A stretch of DNA of 59,035 nucleotides, taken from NCBI GenBank assembly GCA_016195385.1, contig JACPZS010000145.1:1-59035 (forward strand), read 5' to 3'. A program made the translations under genes and the position numbers. Below the pieces are notes generated by a model. The model was not told the origin of the DNA. It saw nothing but the letters and a program-made list of their open reading frames with translations, and made no database searches. The DNA is from Verrucomicrobiota bacterium. GTDB taxonomy: Bacteria; Verrucomicrobiota; Verrucomicrobiia; Limisphaerales; JACPZS01. Positions 52,335 through 59,035 of this stretch are shown in pieces. Position 1 is the first letter of the stretch, and each line of letters begins with the position of its first letter.

Positions 52335-53579
52335 CTACGACCGAAGCTGCTTCACGTAGTGCGTCTGCGACGGGAAGGCGAATTCGATCCCGGCCTCGTC
52401 GAAACGTTGTTTGATGTGGAGGTTCAAATCCTGCATTCCTTGCAGATAAGCCTTCGTGTCAGTTTCTTTCCACCAATGAATGACTAGAATGTTCAGCGAG
52501 GAATCGGCGAATTTGTTGAAGCTGACCCACAAGTCCGAAGTCATCGGATGCGCCCGATAAACTTCGTCGAGGATGCTCAGCGCACGGCGCAGTTGCTCCG
52601 TGGTCGTGTCATACGTCAGACCAAAATTCATCTCGGTCTTGATCGTGGGGCGGCGCGAGATGTTCGTGATGGTCGCGTTGCCCATTGTTTTGTTTGGCAC
52701 CGTGATGAGGTGGCCATCGAGACTGCGCACGCGCGTGCTACGCAAACCGATGGCTTCCACCGTGCCGTCCACGCCACTTACTTGGATGCGGTCGCCGATG
52801 CGAAACGGCTTGTCCACAAACACGGAAACTGCGCCGAATAAATTCGCCGCCGTGTCCTGCGCCGCCAGACCGAGAGCGAGGCCGCCGACCGAGAGTGAGG
52901 CGATGGCACCGGTAATTTTCAAACCGAGGCTGTCCGCCGTCACGAGTACACCGACGACGACGATGGCCACTTTGAGGCTCCTGCTGAGGATCGGAAAAAG
53001 CTGTTCGTTAAACGTTTTGTCGTGGTCGCCTGCCGCGGCAGACGCGCGATCGCGCCACAGGCCCACAATCGCATCGACGGACTTCAGGGCGACGTAGAGC
53101 AACGAAAGCCCGACGACGATGATGAAGGCCTTGGACAAATAGAATTTCACCACGTCCGGCCAGGAAAAAATGCTCAAGCCAAAGTGCAACAGGATAACGA
53201 ACGAAACGACTTTGATGGGCGGCCCCGCGAGTTCGACCAACACGTCATCGAGTTGCGTTTTCGTGCGTGCGGTCAGCTTCTTCAGCCAGGCCGAGAAAAT
53301 GTAATCCACGAGCTTGGCAACTAGAAACGCCAGCAGGACGTAAATCAACGACGCAAGATATTCCCAATAAGGATGTCCATAGAACGATGACTGGAGAACT
53401 TCGACGCGGTTAAGCCCGAAGGTCATCCAGGCCTGGCGCTCCGCGAGCGGCGCGCCGGGCGCGCTGGTCGGCGCGTTCGTAGCGGACGCGGGCTGGGCGC
53501 TCGCCCAAACCGACCAGAACAACACCGCGAGCAGAATCAAAACGTAGCCGCGAAACAAATTTTCAAACTTTGCTTTCAT
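52335..53579 (-). CDS. MscS-family mechanosensitive ion channel
   Basis: Inner-membrane channel of 414 aa that opens on membrane tension. An N-terminal signal-like segment (VLILLAVLFWSVWASA) and an Ala/Pro/Thr-rich linker precede about four to five transmembrane helices. The pore-lining helix is LKITGAIASLSVGGLALGLAAQDTAANLFG, followed by the beta domain FVDKPFRIGDRIQVSGVDGTVEAIGLRSTRVR, both hallmark MscS sequences. The ATG at 53579 is preferred to the GTG at 53588. It is larger than E. coli MscS (286 aa) because of the extra N-terminal part. Confidence 0.93.
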   Translation of the reverse strand: MKAKFENLFRGYVLILLAVLFWSVWASAQPASATNAPTSAPGAPLAERQAWMTFGLNRVEVLQSSFYGHPYWEYLASLIYVLLAFLVAKLVDYIFSAWLKKLTARTKTQLDDVLVELAGPPIKVVSFVILLHFGLSIFSWPDVVKFYLSKAFIIVVGLSLLYVALKSVDAIVGLWRDRASAAAGDHDKTFNEQLFPILSRSLKVAIVVVGVLVTADSLGLKITGAIASLSVGGLALGLAAQDTAANLFGAVSVFVDKPFRIGDRIQVSGVDGTVEAIGLRSTRVRSLDGHLITVPNKTMGNATITNISRRPTIKTEMNFGLTYDTTTEQLRRALSILDEVYRAHPMTSDLWVSFNKFADSSLNILVIHWWKETDTKAYLQGMQDLNLHIKQRFDEAGIEFAFPSQTHYVKQLRS

Positions 53580-53695
53580 CGCGGGCACAGACTAGGAGCG
53601 GCGACCGCAGCGACAAGTCCGAAATGAATTCAAGTGGGCGGTGAGATTGGCGCGAATTTGAATTGCGCTTGCGACGCCCCGGCACGGTTGCAAAG

Positions 53696-54364
53696 ATGCG
53701 CGCCGTGCAATTGGTTTTCCTCTACGCGGCGCTGGCCGTCGGCGCGTATTTGCTTGGCTCGCTGCCCACCGGCTATCTCGTCGCGCGCGCGCGCGGCGTC
53801 GATATCCGCAGTGTCGGCAGCGGCAACATCGGCGCGACGAATGTGTTCCGCGTGCTGGGCAAAGCCGCGGGCATCGGCGTGCTGGCCGTGGATGCGCTCA
53901 AAGGATTTATCGCCAGCGGAGTCTTGGCGCCGATGATGGCCAAACAAATTTCCCCGGAATTTTCCAACGACATCAACCTGCCGGACTATTTTGCTCTGGT
54001 CGCGGGCGGTGGGGCGGTGCTCGGCCACAACTACACCTGCTGGCTCAAATTCAAAGGCGGCAAGGGCATTGCGACCTCGGCAGGCGTGCTCGTGGCGTTA
54101 ACGCCGTGGGCGTTCTTGATCATTCTCGCGATTTTTCTCATCGCATTCGTGGGGACGCGCTACGTTTCGCTCGGTTCGGTTTTGGCAGCGTTCTGTTTGC
54201 CGTTCGCTGCGTGGCTCACGGGCGAAAGCAAAATCAAAATTGCCGTCACCACGGCGATGTCGCTGCTGGCGATCTACAAGCACAAGGCGAACATCCAACG
54301 CCTGCTCAACGGCACGGAAGCGCGGCTGGGTTCGTCGAAGCCGAACTCTGCCCCCGCGCCATGA
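53696..54364 (+). CDS. plsY: Glycerol-3-phosphate acyltransferase PlsY
   Basis: Polytopic membrane enzyme of 222 aa that transfers acyl groups from acyl-phosphate to glycerol-3-phosphate, the first step of phospholipid synthesis. The three PlsY motifs are present: [11 protein letters not shown] and [21 protein letters not shown] near the N-terminus, [21 protein letters not shown] in the middle and the [20 protein letters not shown] end. The ATG at 53696 is preferred to the in-frame start at 53663. It is coupled to gpsA by an ATGA overlap. Confidence 0.95.
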   Translation: MRAVQLVFLYAALAVGAYLLGSLPTGYLVARARGVDIRSVGSGNIGATNVFRVLGKAAGIGVLAVDALKGFIASGVLAPMMAKQISPEFSNDINLPDYFALVAGGGAVLGHNYTCWLKFKGGKGIATSAGVLVALTPWAFLIILAIFLIAFVGTRYVSLGSVLAAFCLPFAAWLTGESKIKIAVTTAMSLLAIYKHKANIQRLLNGTEARLGSSKPNSAPAP

Positions 54365-55341
54365 ACATCGCCGTCCTCGGAACCGGGGCGTGGGGCACGG
54401 CGCTCGCGCGTTTGCTTCACCAAAACCAGCACGCCGTCACGCTTTGGGGCCACGACGCGAAGCATCTTGCGGACGTGCAGGCAGCCGGGTGCAACGAGCG
54501 TTACTTGCCGGGCATTGACCTGCCCGCCGCGCTCCGATTCGAAGCCGATTTGCAAATGGCGATTCGTGATCAAGAAGTGGTCGTCGTGGCTGTGCCGTCG
54601 AAAGCCTTCCGCGCAGTGACAAAAAGTTTGCAAGAGTTTCGCGGCCTCGTGGTGAGCGTCACCAAGGGAATCGAATACGAAACCGATTTGACGATGGGCG
54701 TCGTCGCGCAAGCCAACGCGCCGCTGGCTCGTGTCGCTGCGCTTTCCGGGCCGTCGCTGGCAATGGAGGTCGCGCGCGAAGTTCCCACGGCCGTGGTTGC
54801 CGCCAGCCGCGAACTCGCGACGGCGCAACAAGCGCAGCAACTTTTCCATCGTCCTGCGTTTCGCGTTTACACAAGCACGGACATGCTCGGCGTCGAGCTG
54901 GGCGGCGCACTTAAAAATGTCATCGCCATCGCAGCGGGTGTTGGCGACGGCCTGGGCTTTGGCGACAATGCAAAAGCGGCGCTTGTCACGCGCGGCATCG
55001 TAGAGATGCGGCGGATCGGCGTCGCGTGCGGCGCACAGGCGGAAACTTTTTCCGGCCTCAGCGGGCTGGGCGATTTGACGGTGACGTGTTTTTCGCGCCT
55101 CAGCCGGAATCGTGGTTTCGGGGAACAACTCGGACGCGGTCGGAGCGTCAGCGAAATTCTCGCCATCACCGTGACGGTCGCGGAAGGTTACCCGACCGCG
55201 CTATCGGCCTTTCAGCTCGCCGCCCGGCTGAAAGTGGCTACGCCGATCATCAACGAAGTTCACGCCATGCTTTACTCGAGCAAGAACGTCAAAGAAGCCG
55301 TGCGCGACCTTACCAACCGTGATTCAAAAGCGGAGGATTGA
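54361..55341 (+). CDS. gpsA: NAD(P)H-dependent glycerol-3-phosphate dehydrogenase
   Basis: Reduces dihydroxyacetone phosphate to sn-glycerol-3-phosphate, the substrate of PlsY. The 326-aa protein has the NAD loop IAVLGTGAWGTALA, the VSVTKGIE and LSGPSLAMEVA segments, catalytic lysine in GVELGGALKNVIAIAAG and the GLSGLGDLTVTC motif. The ATG overlaps the plsY stop by 4 nt; the open frame further upstream lies within plsY and is not used. plsY-gpsA is a common and logical pair. Confidence 0.96.
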   Translation: MNIAVLGTGAWGTALARLLHQNQHAVTLWGHDAKHLADVQAAGCNERYLPGIDLPAALRFEADLQMAIRDQEVVVVAVPSKAFRAVTKSLQEFRGLVVSVTKGIEYETDLTMGVVAQANAPLARVAALSGPSLAMEVAREVPTAVVAASRELATAQQAQQLFHRPAFRVYTSTDMLGVELGGALKNVIAIAAGVGDGLGFGDNAKAALVTRGIVEMRRIGVACGAQAETFSGLSGLGDLTVTCFSRLSRNRGFGEQLGRGRSVSEILAITVTVAEGYPTALSAFQLAARLKVATPIINEVHAMLYSSKNVKEAVRDLTNRDSKAED

Positions 55342-55429
55342 GTCCAGTCCAAGATCGCCCGCGCGCCAAAAGATGCGCTCGACGCGGGCGGGGCGCTTCT
55401 CTAATTTCGCGGTGTGTCGAGAAATTACG

Positions 55430-55585
55430 ATGCTGACGCGTTTCGAGGAAGGCACCAAGCTGGCGCAGTTGTGCCAGGCAAAGTTGGCGGAAGCCGAGTT
55501 GAAGATTCAGCAGGTGGAGAAGAACGCCGCCGGCGAGTTGGTTTTGAAACCTGCGGCATTGGGCGGCTCCCCGGCTGCCGAATGA
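55430..55585 (+). pseudogene. xseB: xseB-like remnant (C-terminal half of exonuclease VII small subunit)
   Basis: A 51-codon frame with MLTRFEEGTKLAQLCQAKLAEAELKIQQVEK, which matches the second helix of XseB (FEEG-x-L-x3-CQ-x-L-x2-AE-x-KI). The first helix, normally about 35-40 residues with a LE-x-IV-x2-LE pattern, is absent. I checked all three forward frames of the 88 nt between gpsA and this ATG and none encodes it. Its position before dxs is the usual one for xseB. It may be a shortened functional protein, but a truncated gene is likelier. Confidence 0.6.
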
Positions 55586-55624
55586 TTTTTCGAGACACAA
55601 AACGAGAGCCGTAAAATACGAATT

Positions 55625-57619
55625 ATGAGTCGATACCTGGACATGGTGGATGAACCGGCGCACGTCAAAAAACTGACGCTGGAGCAACTGGGCAAACTGG
55701 CGGCGGACATCCGCCAGGAACTAATTTCCAAGCTCGCCAAGAACGGCGGCCACCTCGGTCCCAATCTCGGCGTGGTCGAGTTGACCGTCGCATTGCACTA
55801 CGTCTTCTCGACGCCCAAGGATAAATTCGTCTGGGACGTGAGCCATCAAAGCTACGTCCACAAATTGCTCACCGGCCGCAAGGATCGTTTTCACACGATA
55901 CGCACGACGGACGGTTTGAACGGTTTTTCGCTGCGTACCGAGAGCGAGCATGATTGCTATGGTGCTGGCCACGCGGGCACGGCACTCTCCGCCTCGCTCG
56001 GCATGTGCGCCGCGCGCGATCAGAAGGCGACCGACGAAAACGTGGTCTGCATTTTTGGCGACGCCGCGTTGACGAATGGAATCTCCTTCGAGGCGCTCAA
56101 CAACATCAGCCACACTACGAAAAAGTTCATCGGCATCCTCAACGACAACGAGTGGAGCATCGCCAAGAACGTCGGCGCGATTGCGAACTACCTCAACAAG
56201 CTGATCACACACCCGTCCTACAACCGGCTGCAAAAAGATTTCGAACGCTGGATTCGCCGCATTCCGAAAGGCGACATCGCCATCCGGCTCGGTCACAAAG
56301 CCGAGGAAGCGATCAAGGGCGCGGTCACCGAAGTCGCGCTCGAACAAACCGGCAGCCAGTTTGATTCCGATGGCCGCGGTGGTTTCGGACGCAGTTTGAT
56401 TTTCGAGGAACTCGGTTTGCGTTACCTCGGCCCTATCGACGGCCACGATTTGCCGCTGCTCCTCAGTTCACTCGAATACGCGAAGAACTGCGATCAGCCG
56501 GTCGTCCTGCACGTGCTGACGCAGAAGGGCAAAGGTTTTCCTGCCGCGCTGAACCAGCCCGAAAAATTTCACGGCACCGGCCCTTACGACGTGCTCACCG
56601 GCGCGGCGCCGGCGGCCAAACCCGGCACGCCGCCAAATTATCAGGATGTCTTTGGCCAGACGATGGTGAAGCTTTGCCAGAAGGACAACTCGATCGTTGG
56701 CATCACCGCCGCGATGCCGAGCGGCACCGGCTTGAAGGCGCTGGAAAAAGCGATGCCTAATCGCTACTACGACGTCGGCATTGCGGAGGAACACGCCGTG
56801 TTGTTCGCCGCCGGCATGGCAACGATGGGTTTTCATCCTGTCGTCGCGATCTACTCGACGTTTTTGCAACGCGCATACGATTGCATCGTCCACGATGTCG
56901 CGCTTCAGGATCTGCCCGTCATTTTTTGCATGGATCGCGCCGGCCTCTCGGCCAACGACGGTCCCACGCACCACGGCCTGTTCGACATCGCGTATCTGCG
57001 TTGCGTGCCGAACATCATCGCGATGGCGCCGAAAGACGAAGACGAACTGGTGGACATGATGTTCACGGCGTCGCTGCAAAAGCACCCGACGTTCATCCGC
57101 TATCCGCGCGGCGCGGCCGAGGGCGTGGCCATCAAAGACCAACCCAAGTTGATTGAGATCGGCAAGGCCGAGGTGCTCCAAAACTTCTCGCAAAATCGCG
57201 GACGAAAAATTGCGTTCTTCGCGCTCGGCAATATGCAGAGTGTCGCCCGCGCCGCCGTCGCGCAATTGAGCGCCGAGGGATTTGATTGCGCGCTGATCAA
57301 CCCGCGTTTCACGAAACCGATTGATGCTGGCACAACCGAGTTTTTCGGCGCGGCGGCCGACGTGGTCGTCACGCTCGAAGATCACGTTTTGCCCGGCGGC
57401 TACGGCAGCAGCGTGATCGAACTCTTCAATGAGAAGCGCATCACGACGCCCGTGGTGCGCATCGGCTGGCCCGATCAATTCATCGAGCACGCTTCGACCG
57501 TCGATTACCTGCGCCAGAAATACGGGCTGACCGCCGCCAACGCCGTCGCGCAAGTGAAGGCGCAGTTTCAAGTGGAGTCGGCGATAGCCAAAGAGGTCGA
57601 AGCCAAACTTGCTGGTTAG
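55625..57619 (+). CDS. dxs: 1-deoxy-D-xylulose-5-phosphate synthase
   Basis: Thiamine-diphosphate enzyme that condenses pyruvate and glyceraldehyde-3-phosphate, the first step of the non-mevalonate isoprenoid pathway. The 664-aa protein has GGHLGPNLGVVELTVALHY and WDVSHQSYVHK, the ThDP/Mg motif FGDAALTNGISFEALNN, GIAEEHAVLFAAGMA in the pyrimidine domain and DRAGLSANDGPTHHG. Length is slightly above the usual 620-640. It is preceded by the xseB remnant, an order often seen in bacteria, and may feed undecaprenyl phosphate synthesis used by the polysaccharide locus. Confidence 0.95.
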   Translation: MSRYLDMVDEPAHVKKLTLEQLGKLAADIRQELISKLAKNGGHLGPNLGVVELTVALHYVFSTPKDKFVWDVSHQSYVHKLLTGRKDRFHTIRTTDGLNGFSLRTESEHDCYGAGHAGTALSASLGMCAARDQKATDENVVCIFGDAALTNGISFEALNNISHTTKKFIGILNDNEWSIAKNVGAIANYLNKLITHPSYNRLQKDFERWIRRIPKGDIAIRLGHKAEEAIKGAVTEVALEQTGSQFDSDGRGGFGRSLIFEELGLRYLGPIDGHDLPLLLSSLEYAKNCDQPVVLHVLTQKGKGFPAALNQPEKFHGTGPYDVLTGAAPAAKPGTPPNYQDVFGQTMVKLCQKDNSIVGITAAMPSGTGLKALEKAMPNRYYDVGIAEEHAVLFAAGMATMGFHPVVAIYSTFLQRAYDCIVHDVALQDLPVIFCMDRAGLSANDGPTHHGLFDIAYLRCVPNIIAMAPKDEDELVDMMFTASLQKHPTFIRYPRGAAEGVAIKDQPKLIEIGKAEVLQNFSQNRGRKIAFFALGNMQSVARAAVAQLSAEGFDCALINPRFTKPIDAGTTEFFGAAADVVVTLEDHVLPGGYGSSVIELFNEKRITTPVVRIGWPDQFIEHASTVDYLRQKYGLTAANAVAQVKAQFQVESAIAKEVEAKLAG

Positions 57620-57636
57620 GCCATTTCGCACGCGCC

Positions 57637-57963
57637 ATGAATATACGGAGATTCTTTTTTGTGTCATTGGCATTGTCGGTTATCGCGGTCGGATTGCAGA
57701 TCACTGCGATGTCTGAAGTGAGTCGTGGCCTTCGCATCAGAGTTCGCGCAGTCACTTCCTCAGAGTCTGAACGAGCTGCTGCGAAAGTAGAGGCGGGGAG
57801 ATATTACAATCGAGGAGCAGTCATCGGCTACATCGGACTTCCGTTCGTGGTCGCCAGTGTGGCCTTCGTTGTGGTTTCAGCACGAAGGCACGAGCCGGCA
57901 TGGCGCTCCCTTATATTTGCAGTGTTGTTTTTCTATGTGATGCTGCAGTTCACATTGATATAA
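57637..57963 (+). CDS. Small membrane protein, unknown function
   Basis: 108-aa protein with three hydrophobic segments (FFFVSLALSVIAVGLQITAM, GYIGLPFVVASVAFVVVSA and LIFAVLFFYVMLQFTLI) and a charged loop between the first two. No family recognised. It lies 17 nt after dxs and may be cotranscribed, but its codon use looks less GC-biased than dxs. The 52 nt that follow, up to the convergent gene, hold nothing clear. Confidence 0.6.
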   Translation: MNIRRFFFVSLALSVIAVGLQITAMSEVSRGLRIRVRAVTSSESERAAAKVEAGRYYNRGAVIGYIGLPFVVASVAFVVVSARRHEPAWRSLIFAVLFFYVMLQFTLI

Positions 57964-58015
57964 GACGATGGGCTAACTCCGATCCGAGCGCGTAATTGTC
58001 GTACCCACCGCTCCC

Positions 58016-58570
58016 CTACGAAGCCACGATCACACCAATGCCGATTCTGCGCGCCAGACAAAACGCCGCGTTCTCGACGTAGTGCTCGGCGGAGAGTTTG
58101 AGGTCTTCAATTTCGCGCGCGGCCAATTGCCGGAGAACTTTTGCCGGCGAGCCGAACGCCAGCGAACCATCGGGAATGCGCGCGCCTTGCGTCACCAGTG
58201 AATTCGCGCCGATGAGGCAGTGGTTGCCAATCACCGCGCCGTCCAGAATCGTCGCGCCCATTCCGATCAAGGTTTGATTACCGACGGTGCAGGCATGGAC
58301 GATGGCGGAGTGGCCAATCGTCACGTAGTTGCCGATGAGACACGGCAAATCTTCGGCGAGATGCACCACGGCGTTGTCCTGGATGTTCGTGTGAATGCCG
58401 ACAACGATGCGGTTGATGTCGCCGCGCAGCACGGCGTTGTACCAAATGCTGGAGCGCTCACCGATTTCAACATCACCGACGACGATCGCTCCTTGCGCGA
58501 TATAGACTTGCCCGCCGAGTTTGGGCCGTTTGAGCAAGTGCGCCCGCAGTCGCGTGGTGACATCAATCAT
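58016..58570 (-). CDS. Gamma-class carbonic anhydrase-like protein (YrdA/PaaY family)
   Basis: Left-handed beta-helix protein of 184 aa with hexapeptide repeats (IVVGDVEIGERSSIWYNAVLRGD, then GNYVTIGHSAIVHACTVG). The three metal-binding histidines of the family can be assigned to NAVVHL, IGHSAI and AIVHAC. Homologues trimerise and bind Zn or Fe; many lack strong carbonic anhydrase activity. The ATG at 58570 gives the normal N-terminus. Its function here is not determined. Confidence 0.9.
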   Translation of the reverse strand: MIDVTTRLRAHLLKRPKLGGQVYIAQGAIVVGDVEIGERSSIWYNAVLRGDINRIVVGIHTNIQDNAVVHLAEDLPCLIGNYVTIGHSAIVHACTVGNQTLIGMGATILDGAVIGNHCLIGANSLVTQGARIPDGSLAFGSPAKVLRQLAAREIEDLKLSAEHYVENAAFCLARRIGIGVIVAS

Positions 58571-58606
58571 AACCGACTTCGCGACGTTGAAACGTTGCCA
58601 AGTGTT

Positions 58607-59035
58607 TCAAGGATGCGGCACCTGGTCGTAATGCTTGCGCAGCAGATCGCCGCCGAAGTCGTTTTCAAAGTCGCGCCAGACGGCGTGGATGTGGTTGGCT
58701 TCATTCTGCGTGTTGTCGTATTCCATCAGGAAGGTCGGTCCCTGAAGGCGATAGTAATGCGGGTCGCCTTTTTCCAGCCCGCCAGCCCACGCGAAAAGTA
58801 TTTTGCCAAAACCGGCGGTCTGAATTTTTTCCAGATCGCGATCCGCGATCTCCGGCCGGCAGCGATAGAGATATTCCTTGAGCAGGCGGGACAGCAGCGC
58901 GCCTTGATCGGCGTTGAGTTTTTCGTAAGTCACGCCTTTGGCCTCCAGCGCTTTCACTTTGCGTTCCGCCAGCGTGATGATGTCCTTCGGCGCTTCGACC
59001 GCAATGATCGCCGCTTTCTTCTGATCCTCGTTCAA
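58607..59035 (-). CDS. DUF3500-family protein, 5' end cut by window edge
   Basis: C-terminal 142 residues of a larger protein; the reading frame continues beyond the right edge. The end GPTFLMEYDNTQNEANHIHAVWRDFENDFGGDLLRKHYDQ is characteristic of DUF3500 proteins, which are often exported and of unknown function. The first visible codon is TTG, but it is not a credible start because the family is much longer. It lies 36 nt upstream of the carbonic-anhydrase-like gene and may share its operon. Confidence 0.85.
   Translation of the reverse strand: MNEDQKKAAIIAVEAPKDIITLAERKVKALEAKGVTYEKLNADQGALLSRLLKEYLYRCRPEIADRDLEKIQTAGFGKILFAWAGGLEKGDPHYYRLQGPTFLMEYDNTQNEANHIHAVWRDFENDFGGDLLRKHYDQVPHP

Noticed and set aside
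56468-57673. Minus-strand frame of 401 codons opposite dxs
   Set aside because: Arg/His-rich translation mirrors the codon bias of dxs on the other strand; no motif and no plausible start context.

Overview
The window looks like chromosomal DNA of a GC-rich Gram-negative bacterium, most likely a member of the Verrucomicrobiota (Pedosphaera/Limisphaera type). This rests on the run pgk-tpiA-secG followed by an oligopeptide-binding protein and permease, an exosortase/EpsI exopolysaccharide locus, very large secreted multidomain proteins, weak Shine-Dalgarno sequences and many GTG/TTG starts. The assignment is inferred from gene content, not from a marker-gene comparison. I saw no tRNA, rRNA, insertion sequence, phage gene or CRISPR array.

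Region 1 (88-783) holds a pirin gene. Region 2 (904-28284, all minus strand, read right to left) is a surface polysaccharide locus of about 26 genes. Its promoter-proximal end carries a 51-codon ORF, a NusG/RfaH-type elongation factor and a GbsR/MarR-type regulator with a 24-bp perfect palindrome upstream. Next come nucleotide-sugar genes: a WbpP-like 4-epimerase, WbpA-like 6-dehydrogenase, WbpB/WlbA-like oxidoreductase, formyltransferase and WbpE-like aminotransferase, with an unrelated low-GC Zn-ribbon gene between the first two. A Wzx flippase, Wzy/O-antigen-ligase protein, five glycosyltransferases, two methyltransferases and two AsnB-type amidotransferases follow. The distal end has an ATP-grasp/HAD pair, a second DegT aminotransferase, EpsI, an exosortase and the initiating sugar-phosphate transferase. 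Many genes overlap by 4 nt, often at GTG or TTG starts, so translation is probably coupled. The sugar genes suggest a di-amino uronic acid in which formylation replaces the usual WbpD acetylation.

Region 3 (28325-39243, plus strand) is mostly housekeeping: pgk, tpiA, secG, an oligopeptide-binding lipoprotein with a single DppB-type permease, a MarR regulator with a likely operator, an Lnt-like N-acyltransferase, an Aas-like acyltransferase/acyl-ligase fusion, two small membrane proteins and an alpha/beta hydrolase. Region 4 (39421-49593, minus) encodes two exported proteins: a 605-aa Ycf48-like beta-propeller protein and a 2783-aa multidomain protein with a metzincin-type zinc motif.

Region 5 (50047-52287, plus) has a small CxxC protein, a beta-barrel-like protein with a Cys-rich N-terminus and a cytochrome c'-like protein, the last with a structured leader and a strong intrinsic terminator. 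Region 6 (52335-59035) holds an MscS channel, plsY-gpsA, an N-terminally missing xseB remnant, dxs, a small membrane protein, a gamma-class carbonic anhydrase homologue and the 3' end of a DUF3500 gene cut by the window edge.
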